Shown here piece after piece: positions 47,297 to 56,798 of a DNA stretch of 64,000 nt. Source of the stretch: Cylindrotheca closterium. Taxonomy: Eukaryota > Bacillariophyta > Bacillariophyceae > Bacillariales > Bacillariaceae. Location: positions 1-64,000 of the forward strand of contig CAKOGP040001825.1 in the NCBI GenBank assembly GCA_933822405.4, written 5' to 3'. A program made the translations under genes and the position numbers. Within the stretch, counting starts at the first letter, position 1, and every line of letters begins with the position of its first letter. Below the pieces are notes generated by a model. It was not told where the DNA came from and did not search any database. It was given only the letters and a program-made list of their open reading frames with translations.

Positions 47297-48715
47297 ATGA
47301 CAAAACGTACCGTCGAAGACCTACAAGATGTCGTTTCCACAATGGAAAATGCCGAGACAAACCTTGAATACTTTTCGCAATGGCATGCCATAGCAGACAA
47401 GCGAGCCCCTTCTCCCACCGGAGTCGTTGATCATGGAACCTTGATGGAGCGCTATTGCCGAGCAAAACAGTCATATCACCATAAGCGACTAGAAGGACTG
47501 CTGGTGGAAAGAATAGGCACTTTCGATGATCAGAAACCTTGTCACTTTGACTTCCCTACGGTCGAAAAGGATAAAGAATTAGAGGAACAACGTGAACAAG
47601 CTTTGGGAAAACTACAAAAAACGGTGCAAGGAATTGATGAGCAGGCCGACTATTTACGTGTTTCCTATCAGTCTATCACCAACAAAAGACTCGAATTAAA
47701 ACAAATGATTCAAGATTTAGAGGAAGAAACCAACGATGATGAAAGCAAAATGCTAATCGATGATGACCAAAGTGGTGATGGCAATACTGATAGTGTATTT
47801 GACGACGACATCGTCGCGGAGCAGGAAAACATTGAAGAATTGCAACGTAAGAAAATACAGTTGCAACAGCAGTTGAGTACAATCCGAAAGGAAAGAGAGC
47901 AATTGGAAAATACTACCAAGGAAAAGCAGCGGAATCTTGTGCTTTTACATCAAGAAACAGCAGGACTTGATAAGGAAAAACTTGAGGCAAGGGTTCAAGA
48001 GCTCAAAGAGATTAAGTCGTTTTACGATAGCCTTCGTGAAGTCCTGGAAGAATTGGGTGGAATCAAGATATTGGAAGTCAAGGAAGACTCTAAGACGCAA
48101 CATCTGGTGTTGAAAGTGCTAATGTACGACGAGTTTAAAGTGCAAATTGTACTTGAAGTGTACCGCCAATCTGAGCTCAAGCTCGTCAATGCTCAATGGA
48201 TCACCAAGCCGGTAGTTTATGAGCCATGTCCTGTACAAAATACAGACCCATACTCTTTGCCAATGTCTTCATTGGATGACCTCGTAGAAGTGGCAAAGAC
48301 GAACTTGTCTCCACCCCATGATGTCCGTTTCATATTGCGAGAAACTTGTGCACGTGTCCGAATACATAGAAATAGAGTCCAGGATCTTTCATTGCTTCGT
48401 AAAGAAGTCTTGACGAAGGTCGTTGGTTCCGATCAAGTTGTGTGTAGTCTAAATGATGGCATTGTGATCGTCATGAGGCTGTATGACAATCTTGTTCGAG
48501 CTGAACAGATTGTAGGGGTAACTGGTTGGGATGAAACAGCAGCGGACAAGATACTAAACACAATTCGAAAAAATGAGTCAATTAACTTGGTACCATCGGC
48601 AATTATTGAAATTGTGCGGTCAGAGGTTGACAAGCTAAGACAAGGCGGCAAGAATCCAAGAACGCCCAAGCTACCAAAGCGAAGAGATGCTTCTGAGCAA
48701 GGAAGGCTCCTTTGA
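47297..48715 (+). CDS. Coiled-coil protein with a globular C-terminal domain, 472 aa
   Basis: Single exon. Residues about 80-260 are a coiled coil with Gln/Glu/Lys heptads and an acidic patch (DDESKMLIDDDQSGDGNTDS). The C-terminal half is globular, starting YDSLREVLEELGGIKILEVK and continuing LVLKVLMYDEFKVQIVLEVY. Coiled coil followed by an RWD-like alpha/beta domain is typical of kinetochore proteins such as KNL1 or Spc24/25. That is a shape-based guess, with no specific motif to confirm it. The tail is basic (KNPRTPKLPKRRD). Confidence 0.75.
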   Translation: MTKRTVEDLQDVVSTMENAETNLEYFSQWHAIADKRAPSPTGVVDHGTLMERYCRAKQSYHHKRLEGLLVERIGTFDDQKPCHFDFPTVEKDKELEEQREQALGKLQKTVQGIDEQADYLRVSYQSITNKRLELKQMIQDLEEETNDDESKMLIDDDQSGDGNTDSVFDDDIVAEQENIEELQRKKIQLQQQLSTIRKEREQLENTTKEKQRNLVLLHQETAGLDKEKLEARVQELKEIKSFYDSLREVLEELGGIKILEVKEDSKTQHLVLKVLMYDEFKVQIVLEVYRQSELKLVNAQWITKPVVYEPCPVQNTDPYSLPMSSLDDLVEVAKTNLSPPHDVRFILRETCARVRIHRNRVQDLSLLRKEVLTKVVGSDQVVCSLNDGIVIVMRLYDNLVRAEQIVGVTGWDETAADKILNTIRKNESINLVPSAIIEIVRSEVDKLRQGGKNPRTPKLPKRRDASEQGRLL

Positions 48716-48775
48716 TGATCTTGCTGTAATGAAACCCCCAATAATGCGTTTGAATATATCAGTCGCATCGAATTC

Positions 48776-50696
48776 TTAATTTGATTCGATCATCCCTAGA
48801 TCGCATAGAATTGCATAAGCACGATCTTCAATCGACAGTTGACCATACTTCTCTGCTAGTATTGCTTCTTCCGAAGCGGATTTCGGCTGCCGTCGAGCCC
48901 TCGTAGTGGCTTCCGACAAAGATAATGTTGTATCTTCCGGTGTCACCGTGGTGGCAGCGCTCTTTACAACAAACTTTTCTTTTGACTTATCTAGCACTCT
49001 CTGAATAGGACGAAAGAATCGTTGTCGCTTGGAAAGCGTCTCATTCTTCAATTGTGGTAATTCTGTATTTCTCGCCAGCATCACTTCCTCCTCGTCGCAT
49101 ACGCCCTCTATCATTTCGAAACCACTTTTTGTGGAGTCAACGACTACTGAATCGTTTCTTTGCTCCTCCTCAGTCGAAAACTCATGAATTTCAATCATTC
49201 CCAAGTCTTTTAGAATCTCGAAGGCTTTGTCCTCCAACGTCATTTCTGCATATTTCGCTCCAAGTGCATCTTGCGATACCTCTGGTGTTGGAGTCACTCT
49301 CGAAGCCATATGTATCAGCTTCTTGGAGGTGGATGGTTCTCCTATTGTCGATATGCATTCCTCCTTGACCTCTACACTTTCGTTGTGCACAACACCATCT
49401 TCTTTGTTATCAGTGGATTCGATCCTGTTTGGTTGTTCTTCCTTTGGCGAAACATTATAAAACGTTCGATCCTCGAACGCTTTTGCTGCACACTCAGGAT
49501 CAATGTCATCTTCGGTTCCACTCTTTTCTAAGGGTACCCTCCATGAATTTTGTAGTGACACCGCGGTGGTGGTAGATGACGATCTCTCTATAACTGTATT
49601 TGATTCAATCTGCTGCATTATGGTTAGGATTTTGTTTCAGACGAGAGAGAGTCCCGTGGCATGATTATTCACTTGCCTCTCCTGTTGTTTCATCCCGTGA
49701 TTTTTTAGGGGCTTGTATTGATGGTGCCCAGCCTGAAGTTTTGGGTATAGAAGAATCACGCAGTGGTGGGATGGCCGACGAAACTACTTCCAATGAACGG
49801 CCAAATGTTGTTGAAATGACATCTGGGATTCTGGCAGCGCCAGGCCGCAGAGATCCGTTGTCGGTTTCCTCTTCCTCGCCACGAGGAGTGTCTCCTTCCC
49901 TTACAGCAATTTTATTCGTTTCACCGTCGAATATTGATTCCTTGACGACTTCCGCATTCGACTTCTCCTCTGCAGTGCCGATTTCAGGTTGGACATGAGT
50001 TGTAGAATCGATCGCTGATTCCACAGAAAGTTCTGCTTCTGACTCTTCTGCTGTCGCTTCGGTCGGTGAATCTGGTTCGGTAATACCAGACTTTGCACCT
50101 TCTTGCTGATGGACAGCAAGCTCAGAAGTCGATGCCTCTTGCGAGGATACTTCATTGCTTGCATTCTCAGATTCAATGGATTTAGTAGTGACAAGACCTT
50201 CCGCTTGAGAGCCCATGATTTCTGCTCCTGCGCTTGCATTTTGCGCTTGGTCTTCCGCCATGAGAGATTCATCCTTTTCATCGACCACAGTGACCTCACT
50301 TTTTGTATCCTTGACCTCCGAGGACATTGCTCCCTCGTCAAGTTCAGAGGTTTCTGCATTTGGTGGTTGAAGCATTTCCTCTTCAGTTCGCTGAAGAACA
50401 TCGGCAAGCTTCTGAATGTCATCCATTGAAATATTCGACTTATCTTCTCCTTTCGAAGCTTCTCTTAACGTCGTTTCTAGGAGTTGTGTGGTCAGGAACC
50501 AAGACATTTGTCTGATCTTGGAACTACTCTGTTCCGATGTGTCTGAATTCGTTGCGCAAGTTGGTTTCAGTAATACCGAAACAACATCCTGTAGATGCCT
50601 GCCAATTATAGGTGGTCCAAAACCATTCGTGGTGGAAAGAAGGAGGCAGAGCGCCAGCGTCGAAAGGGAATATGTCATGAACCTGTTTGCTGTCAT
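48776..50696 (-). CDS. Secreted or plastid-targeted acidic protein with a repeated DLGMIE motif, 618 aa, probable GC-AG intron
   Basis: Minus-strand exons 50696-49677 and 49612-48776. The joining intron is 64 nt, starting GCAAGT and ending ATGCAG, with CCTAAC near its 3' end. If this intron is not used, these are two genes (49665-50696 and 48776-49618). The N-terminus MTANRFMTYSLSTLALCLLLS is a signal peptide ending TTNG/FGPP, close to the diatom plastid cleavage motif. The middle is a long Glu/Ser/Thr-rich disordered region. Exon 2 holds two copies of a 25-residue unit, KYAEMTLEDKAFEILKDLGM and KYGQLSIEDRAYAILCDLGM, each followed by IE. Function unknown. Confidence 0.65.
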
Positions 50697-50800
50697 GATG
50701 ATTCGCAACGACTCACTCTATTTTTGTGATTTTGTTGAAGATTGGATCCTGTGTGCGCGCTGCGCTGGACTCAATTTGAGGTTTTACTGTAACTACAGTA

Positions 50801-50836
50801 GGTACTGTACCGGTATCTAGATACCTGCTGGTACAA
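50801..50836. repeat. GTAC palindrome cluster
   Basis: Reads GGTACTGTACCGGTATCTAG and ATACC, then CTGGTAC. It lies about 105 bp upstream of ATG 50696 (minus strand) in a 193-bp intergenic space. Confidence 0.7.
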
Positions 50837-50889
50837 TGTTGTAAACAATTTATCATACCAAAGGATCGGTGGTCTACGAAAAACTCCGC

Positions 50890-53358
50890 CTAATCTAATA
50901 TAGACTTCATTAGCTCCAAGAGCTCTTTGTCTTGAGTGGACATTTCACCTCCTGCATTGTTCGCATCTTTCATCACTTCATCTATACTAGACCCGAATGC
51001 TTCTCTGAATTGTTTCTTCACTTCGGCCAATTCTGAGTCAGGAATGGATCCAGAATCTTTGAGTTCCTTCAATGCAGATAGCATTTCTTTTAATTGCTCT
51101 GGACTCGGTTCTTCTCCATCCATGCCAGGCATTCCAGGCATACCCATATCTCCCATATCTCCCATTCCCTTCATCATTTCTTCAAGCCCTTCCATTCCTT
51201 CACCGGACTTCATCATCTCCATCATATTCTTTTGCATGGCCTTCATCATCAAACCCTCTGCTTTTTTTTCGTTAATTTGGAAAACATCTTGTAGCAGCCT
51301 AACTCGATCGTCAAAGTCTTCATCGACTGAACCGAGGTTAGTCATGGCAGAGACTGCGTATGCACTGTACATTTGTTCCAGTTTTCCCTTGGCAAGATCT
51401 CCTCCATAAGTGACCGGCACGATGACCACCCCTTCTGCGATCGAGTTGTATAGTGAAGAGGCGTGATTCATGAAGTCTATCACAATTCCAATTGCTTCAA
51501 CAGTGAGTTTGCTGTCCTTTTCTTTCAAGGAAGTGGAAGCCAAGTCCACGATGTCGATCAACATGCAGTTGACTACATTTGCAAAGATTTCCGCTGCGTT
51601 TTCTCGACTGAGACCAGCGTTTGCTTGCGCCTCAACCAACATTCCGGTTGCTGCTTCTACAGAAAACTCTTGCATTGGCATATCACCTGGAAGAGCCAAA
51701 ATTTCAGGAAATCGTCCAGGCGCCCCAAATGTCAAAATCTTAGCAAGAACCGTAGCAAAAGCAGGTGCCATTGCATCCGAGCTAACAAGAGCAGTGATAT
51801 CGGTCTCGCGGTTGTTTTTTTTCTTTCCAAAGAAACCACGCTTCTTTTTCTTCTTTGGAGCAGCAACTTCTTGTGGAGCCTGAACCTCGTCGGTTGCCTT
51901 ACTTTTCTGGTCTGTAGAACTAATTTCAGACAAATCAGCATCTACTTCCTCTAGAGCTGGAGCCGGAGCTGCAGCAGGAGAAGATTCCGTATCTTGGCCC
52001 CCCATCAACAGTTGAAACTGACGTTGCCGTTCTGCTTCTTCGTCTGCGGCTTTATCGCGAGCCATCTTCAGAGCGTAACCACCACCCCCAACAGTAACAA
52101 GGACTGTGGCAGCTGGAACGATTGGGAGCTTTTTCTTTTCTGCCGCGACAACTTCTGGATTCGTCTCCTCTGCTGACCCCGGCTCCAAATCGCCAACTAC
52201 CGGATCCAAATCGTCTTCAGACGCCAATGATGATTCTATCTCAGCTGTCGCAGCTTCGGTTGCTTTGTTTTCTGCTTCCTTCAAAGCCAAAGCTTCTGCT
52301 TTTGCCCTTTGTTTCACATCCTTTGCCCTTTGCTTCTCCTCCTTAGCCATAGCCTTAGCTTCGGCCTTCAATGCAGCAGCCTTTGCCTTCGCTTCAGCTT
52401 TGATCCGCTTTGCTTCCTCCTTACTTTTTGACTTTCCTTGTTTTGCCATAATTTCCTTTGCACTGGTTTCACCTTCCTTTGGAACTGTAATTTGTCCATA
52501 CAAGTCGAGATTGGCCCGGTACGTTGTAGCCATTGACGTTGCTTGGGCTGCTGGCAACTCCAGGATTGCCGCTGTTCTCTGCTGATGAGTCTTGAAGTAA
52601 TCAACTGGATCAATATCTCGATTTCTCATATCTTCGACCATGCACTTGATGACTTCACGGTTGGCCTGCTTTCGAACTCTAAAGGTTTGCTGGGGGTTGC
52701 GCTTTTCAAATTCCTTCTCTAGATTGAACGCAGTACCTGACACCTCTCCCAGATCGACTCCCTTCTCAATCGAAATCATTTGCCGCTGTCCTTCAATATC
52801 AATGAAGGGGCAGATTCCTTGATCCAGCAAATCATTTTTTAGTTTTTCAATTGCATCCAATTTCTCCTGAGCCTTTAGTTTTTTATTGGCCTTGTAGGCT
52901 TCCTCGAAATCCGCACGTGCTGTTGGTCCTTCGGAGACTTCAATTTGCCGTGCCTTTTCCGTGAATGTCCTAAGCTCTTCTTGGGCGACTTGTTGCATTC
53001 TCCGTTGGTGGCTCTCCAGGGCATCGCTTGCGGGATCGCGTTCGTCAGCCTTTGGCATGGCCATGACAGGAGCTGACGCCTCTGCCTTATCTGGAGACGC
53101 CACAAGAAAAGCCGCTGATGCTACGACAACTGGAAGGAACTTTGCAGTCTTTTTCAGACCCGAGAACAACTTCTTTACAGCAGAAGAACGAAGACTCGAA
53201 GGGGATTCATGGTCCTCCTTGGATTCGAAGAGAGCAACATCAGTAGGAATTGGAGTAGATGTCGCCTGGGGTGCAGCAGGTGGTACGAAAGCATGAGCAG
53301 ATTGTGCAATTAAAGCCGCTGCGAGCAAAGAAGCGACTTGTCGGCTTTGGTTCACCAT
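50890..53358 (-). CDS. Plastid-targeted protein with coiled coil and Met/Gly-rich segment, 822 aa
   Basis: Single exon from the ATG at 53358; the frame upstream to 53436 has no ATG. The signal peptide MVNQSRQVASLLAAALIAQS ends at AHAF/VPP, the diatom ASAFAP-type plastid motif. A second hydrophobic stretch (KFLPVVVASAAFLVASPDKA) before AEASAP could be a thylakoid signal. Then come a charged helical region, a Lys/Ala/Glu coiled coil (about 325-400), a membrane-like LPIVPAATVLVTVGGGGYA (about 440), a Lys-rich linker, and a helical domain (about 530-690). A Met/Gly-rich run (MKGMGDMGDMGMPGMPGMDG) is near the end. No known family recognised; a thylakoid- or envelope-associated role is an inference. 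Confidence 0.8.
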   Translation of the reverse strand: MVNQSRQVASLLAAALIAQSAHAFVPPAAPQATSTPIPTDVALFESKEDHESPSSLRSSAVKKLFSGLKKTAKFLPVVVASAAFLVASPDKAEASAPVMAMPKADERDPASDALESHQRRMQQVAQEELRTFTEKARQIEVSEGPTARADFEEAYKANKKLKAQEKLDAIEKLKNDLLDQGICPFIDIEGQRQMISIEKGVDLGEVSGTAFNLEKEFEKRNPQQTFRVRKQANREVIKCMVEDMRNRDIDPVDYFKTHQQRTAAILELPAAQATSMATTYRANLDLYGQITVPKEGETSAKEIMAKQGKSKSKEEAKRIKAEAKAKAAALKAEAKAMAKEEKQRAKDVKQRAKAEALALKEAENKATEAATAEIESSLASEDDLDPVVGDLEPGSAEETNPEVVAAEKKKLPIVPAATVLVTVGGGGYALKMARDKAADEEAERQRQFQLLMGGQDTESSPAAAPAPALEEVDADLSEISSTDQKSKATDEVQAPQEVAAPKKKKKRGFFGKKKNNRETDITALVSSDAMAPAFATVLAKILTFGAPGRFPEILALPGDMPMQEFSVEAATGMLVEAQANAGLSRENAAEIFANVVNCMLIDIVDLASTSLKEKDSKLTVEAIGIVIDFMNHASSLYNSIAEGVVIVPVTYGGDLAKGKLEQMYSAYAVSAMTNLGSVDEDFDDRVRLLQDVFQINEKKAEGLMMKAMQKNMMEMMKSGEGMEGLEEMMKGMGDMGDMGMPGMPGMDGEEPSPEQLKEMLSALKELKDSGSIPDSELAEVKKQFREAFGSSIDEVMKDANNAGGEMSTQDKELLELMKSILD

Positions 53359-53757
53359 GGTTCGTCGCTTCTCAAACCGATGAGAAAATTTGGCAACAAA
53401 TCCAAAAATAGCAACAAAGTCAAATCCAAATGCCAAAACATCAACTCCTGTACGCCACGCGTTGGATAGTTTCGATGTGGCGCACAGACCGATGATGTCG
53501 AAAAGAACACGGTAGTTTTGCTACCTACGGAAAATCCTTGGTTCCGCCCAAAAACTTCCAAGTTGACAACTTGGTGTTGACACCCAACACAGTACCAGGT
53601 ACCTGTAGTACAATACAAGTACGATACCAGTAGAGGTTATTTTGATCAGAGCGGACGAAAGCCTTTGCAATAGACTGTATTCACATTGTAACAACGAAAG
53701 CAGCCTACTGCTGTAGAAAAATATCACTTTTCAAGAAGATAAAGCTCGAGCAATCAG
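53359..53757. promoter_or_regulatory. Divergent promoter region with GTAC palindrome
   Basis: 399 bp between the plastid protein and AMPK beta. 53591-53630 reads AGTACCAGGTACCTGTAGTA followed by CAATACAAGTACGATACCAG. No other gene is seen. Confidence 0.55.
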
Positions 53758-54666
53758 ATGGGCAATCAACAACCTGGTCCTCCTGGCGGACCTCAACCTG
53801 GTGATGACCCCAGGCAACGAAATCGGGCTGGAATGGCTCCTGGAGCATACGGTGGTTACCCAATTGGTGTTGGACCTGGTGGGGGATACCCTGGTGGACA
53901 ACAACAAGTACGAAGGGGGAGTGACACATCGATGACACTTTTGGACGCTGATAAAACGGCTGCTGCAATTGCTGCTTCGGGCGATGGGACAATAGAGAAT
54001 TGGATAGATGATGACACAGTGCCAACTGTCTTTCGGTGGGAGCACGGAGGACGACAGGTGTACATTACGGGAACCTTCAATGGGTGGTCACGGCAGATTC
54101 CGATGCATCGATCTGGTAATGACTTTACGTACATTCACAATTTGAAAAGGGGCAAGCACGCCTTTAAATTCATTGTCGATGACGAATGGCGGTTCGCGCC
54201 TGACCAGCCCACAGTAGCAGATATTGAAGGTCGCATCAACAATTTCATTGATGTTACTGACTTCAAGGCTTATACCGGAGACAGAGAATTTGAAAAAGAG
54301 AAGGCTGCTGCTGAGTATGGATACAGTGGCGACGGAACCGAGACAGTATACACAGATCAACAAAGCGCTGCCTCTGATGCCGGACCAAATCAACCAGATA
54401 AGGATGGCGAAGTGTTCTCCAGGTTACAGCCGGACTTGGATGATTTTACAAAGGAGCCACCTCCATTGCCCCCGCACCTTCGTCATATCATACTGAACAA
54501 GCCACCGCAGCTTCAGGACACAGCTGCGCTGCCCGTGCCACAGCATGTGGCCTTGAATCACCTCTACTGCACTGCTATTAGGGACAATATGATGGTCTTG
54601 GGTATAACGCAACGATACAAAACAAAGTTCGTCACAACTGTTTACTACTCGCCATGCGCTAAATAA
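53758..54666 (+). CDS. AMPK/SnRK1 beta subunit with glycogen-binding CBM48, 302 aa
   Basis: Intronless. Starts MGNQQPG, a likely N-myristoylation site (Gly2). The disordered Gly/Pro-rich N-terminus is followed at about 88-165 by a CBM48 domain: VFRWEHGGRQVYITGTFNGW, KHAFKFIVDDEWRFAPDQPT, IEGRINNFIDV. The C-terminal ASC domain at about 235-302 (PPPLPPHLRHIILN; LNHLYCTAIRDNMMVLGITQ; RYKTKFVTTVYYSP) bridges alpha and gamma subunits. Length and order match AMPK beta/Gal83/SIP. It links energy status and storage-glucan state to the kinase. Confidence 0.95.
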   Translation: MGNQQPGPPGGPQPGDDPRQRNRAGMAPGAYGGYPIGVGPGGGYPGGQQQVRRGSDTSMTLLDADKTAAAIAASGDGTIENWIDDDTVPTVFRWEHGGRQVYITGTFNGWSRQIPMHRSGNDFTYIHNLKRGKHAFKFIVDDEWRFAPDQPTVADIEGRINNFIDVTDFKAYTGDREFEKEKAAAEYGYSGDGTETVYTDQQSAASDAGPNQPDKDGEVFSRLQPDLDDFTKEPPPLPPHLRHIILNKPPQLQDTAALPVPQHVALNHLYCTAIRDNMMVLGITQRYKTKFVTTVYYSPCAK

Positions 54667-54821
54667 ACAAGTGATGCTGCCGAATCAGCAGGGATCTAAA
54701 CCTGGATTTTCATTTATGGTGAGAACTCCAATAGTTTTGTTCATAAAGACTCTAAACTCTTAGGTGCTCAATCTAATCGAACACTGGCCATGGAAGAATA
54801 ACCCATGGTAGTACTTCTAAC

Positions 54822-55290
54822 TTAGCGGTTGCCAAAGTCGTTTCCACCGAAATCATTTCCTCCAAAGCTGCCATCATCGTTTGTGAATCGGGGGCTTCTG
54901 GGAGCGCCTTGCACGAATGCTCCCATGGGTCCTGTTACATTCTCTGCTTTGCTTCGTCCGTTGTTATCAACCACAACAGAAAATTCAACTGGTTCACCAT
55001 CCTGAGGAAAGACAAAAATCGGGGTGAATTTAATGAATGCCAGTTGGAAATGAAGATGCGAGGATGACCTCACTTACCCCCAATGATCGGAATCCTTCTG
55101 CGTGAACCGCGGTTTGATGGACGAAGACATCTTCGGATCCATCATCGGGAACGATGAATCCAAATCCCTTTTTGGAATCGAACCATTTGACTGTGCCTGA
55201 TGAAACGGCGTCCGAAAAGCATCTGATAGGATTGCTCCTGTTGAAGTTAGACGAAACGCGGAGGCTAGATGTTAAAAATGATCGGAACAT
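54822..55290 (-). CDS. Cold-shock-domain protein, probably organellar, 130 aa
   Basis: Minus-strand exons 55290-55078 and 55001-54822 (393 nt). An N-terminus rich in Arg, Ser and Phe ([20 protein letters not shown]) resembles a mitochondrial presequence. The CSD follows, with RNP1 KGFGFI ([20 protein letters not shown]) and RNP2 VFVHQTAV, split by an intron before [10 protein letters not shown]. The C-terminus is Gly/Asn/Asp-rich ([10 protein letters not shown]). Cold-shock domains bind single-stranded nucleic acid. Confidence 0.93.
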
Positions 55291-56156
55291 GATTGATTGA
55301 TTGATTGCTACAGTATTATTGTGCTGCTGTCATCACCAACCAATGAAACTTCCAAACTGATTTCCGTACTATGGCAGACGACAAGTCGTTTTAGTCGTTT
55401 CAGATTCAAGATCATAATACCTTGACCCTTGACCTACCGTAATGAAGAAAGTGAACGAAGAATTGTTTGGCAATAGATACTGTTGTCACTACCCAAGGAA
55501 AATTGAGTTGGTTCTGGATGAAATCCTGGTCCTGCGGCTCTTGCGAGTTCCAGGGCAGGGATTCCAGCTAGATTCTGCCTCGCCTCTGGCTGGGCCAGGA
55601 GATCCTCCTGGCTGCATTCCATAACTTTCCCTCCTGGGGCGAGGAGTACTGAAGGTGGACTAGGTGGGTTAGGTGGTGTCGTTGCTTTGGCCTTTTTCGG
55701 GGTTTGCACGAAAAGCTCTAGCCAATGAGAACGGCACACACGACAGATCCCAGCTCCATGTGTTCCATTCCCTCCCTTTCTGTCTACAACTTTTGACGTG
55801 GTACTTGTGTAGTCCAAGTTTTGGACACAGACAAAGTGCAACCCGAAACTTGGAAGTTCCTCAAATGACTAACATTCTAGACTATGAAAAGTATAGACGA
55901 GAGCTTGCTGCTGCTACATTACCAGCTCTGTTTTCGTCTAATATAATAGCTTGCGCAGTCCCTCCATGACACAGAGGAATAAAGTATGACAAAATGCATG
56001 GTGTAAGATTATGGTCAATTTGACAATACAACTGTCGTTTGTGTCCTATTGGATGATCTACTCAAATTACAAGATCTACGTAATGATGAAACAGGAAATG
56101 GGGGTGTTAAGAAACGTTGTGAGGACTCACTCGCGTGATTTGGCTGTTTGTGCCGC
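55291..56156. other. Intergenic, 866 bp, no gene recognised
   Basis: Open frames at 55434-55841 (minus) and 55673-55969 (plus) lack homology and look random. The left part should be the promoter of the cold-shock gene. Confidence 0.45.
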
Positions 56157-56615
56157 CTAGTCTTCGTCCTCGTCGTCCTCGTCGTCATCCTCAAGAATTT
56201 GTCCTGTTTCGACTCGTTTCCAATAATCCTTCATATCTTCGTCTTCTGGATTCAAGTATGCCCATACAATAATACTGCCGATTGTCAACAAAGTAATGGG
56301 AAATACGACTCTGTCTGAAGTTGATTTTGTTGGAGGGTGGGGTGGGATGCTCCAAACTGGAGTTTCCATTGTTCTGTAGTCCAATCGCTTCAGACCATAG
56401 CGACCCATCTCTAGAGAACCTGGATTCGCACGAGTGCTGCTGTACCAAGCACTATTTACATCAATGGAAGCTGTCTTCAGACGTGGTTTCGACTTCCCTG
56501 CATTCTTGCCTAGTTGCTTCCCACTGAAACTTCGCTTTTCTACTCCTGATTTTATAGCGAATCCATTAGCAGACCGACCCAACCCTGTAGTTGCATTTCG
56601 GGAAAGTGTTCTCAT
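56157..56615 (-). CDS. Small single-pass mitochondrial-type membrane protein, 152 aa
   Basis: Single exon. The N-terminus MRTLSRNATTGLGRSANGFA is Arg/Ser-rich like a mitochondrial presequence. One membrane helix lies at about 104-121 (VVFPITLLTIGSIIVWAYLN). The tail is strongly acidic (EDDDEDDEDED). Size and topology resemble accessory subunits of respiratory complexes, but no specific subunit is recognised. It is tandem with the USP gene. Confidence 0.75.
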   Translation of the reverse strand: MRTLSRNATTGLGRSANGFAIKSGVEKRSFSGKQLGKNAGKSKPRLKTASIDVNSAWYSSTRANPGSLEMGRYGLKRLDYRTMETPVWSIPPHPPTKSTSDRVVFPITLLTIGSIIVWAYLNPEDEDMKDYWKRVETGQILEDDDEDDEDED

Positions 56616-56798
56616 TGTCTCTGTGGTCGAAAGGAAGAAATCTACGACTGCCAGTTGATGAGCAAGAATTCATATGGTGTGACGCAGCTTCGGGCGTGTC
56701 ACTCTCTAAAAATTCGAAAATGGATGAATGAATCAATGAATGAATCAATCGAATCGTATTCAGACAGATTTAGCTCTATCTTGCTTTCAAAGGAAGAA

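Noticed and set aside
47001..47418. Upstream part of the CCDC124 open frame
   Set aside because: Cys/His-rich and not homologous; the conserved protein starts at ATG 46995 and the region is a shared promoter.
51470..51883. Plus-strand frame opposite the plastid protein
   Set aside because: Antisense shadow of a large coding exon with low-complexity composition.
55434..55969. Open frames between the cold-shock and small membrane genes
   Set aside because: No motif, no domain and no consistent codon pattern on either strand.
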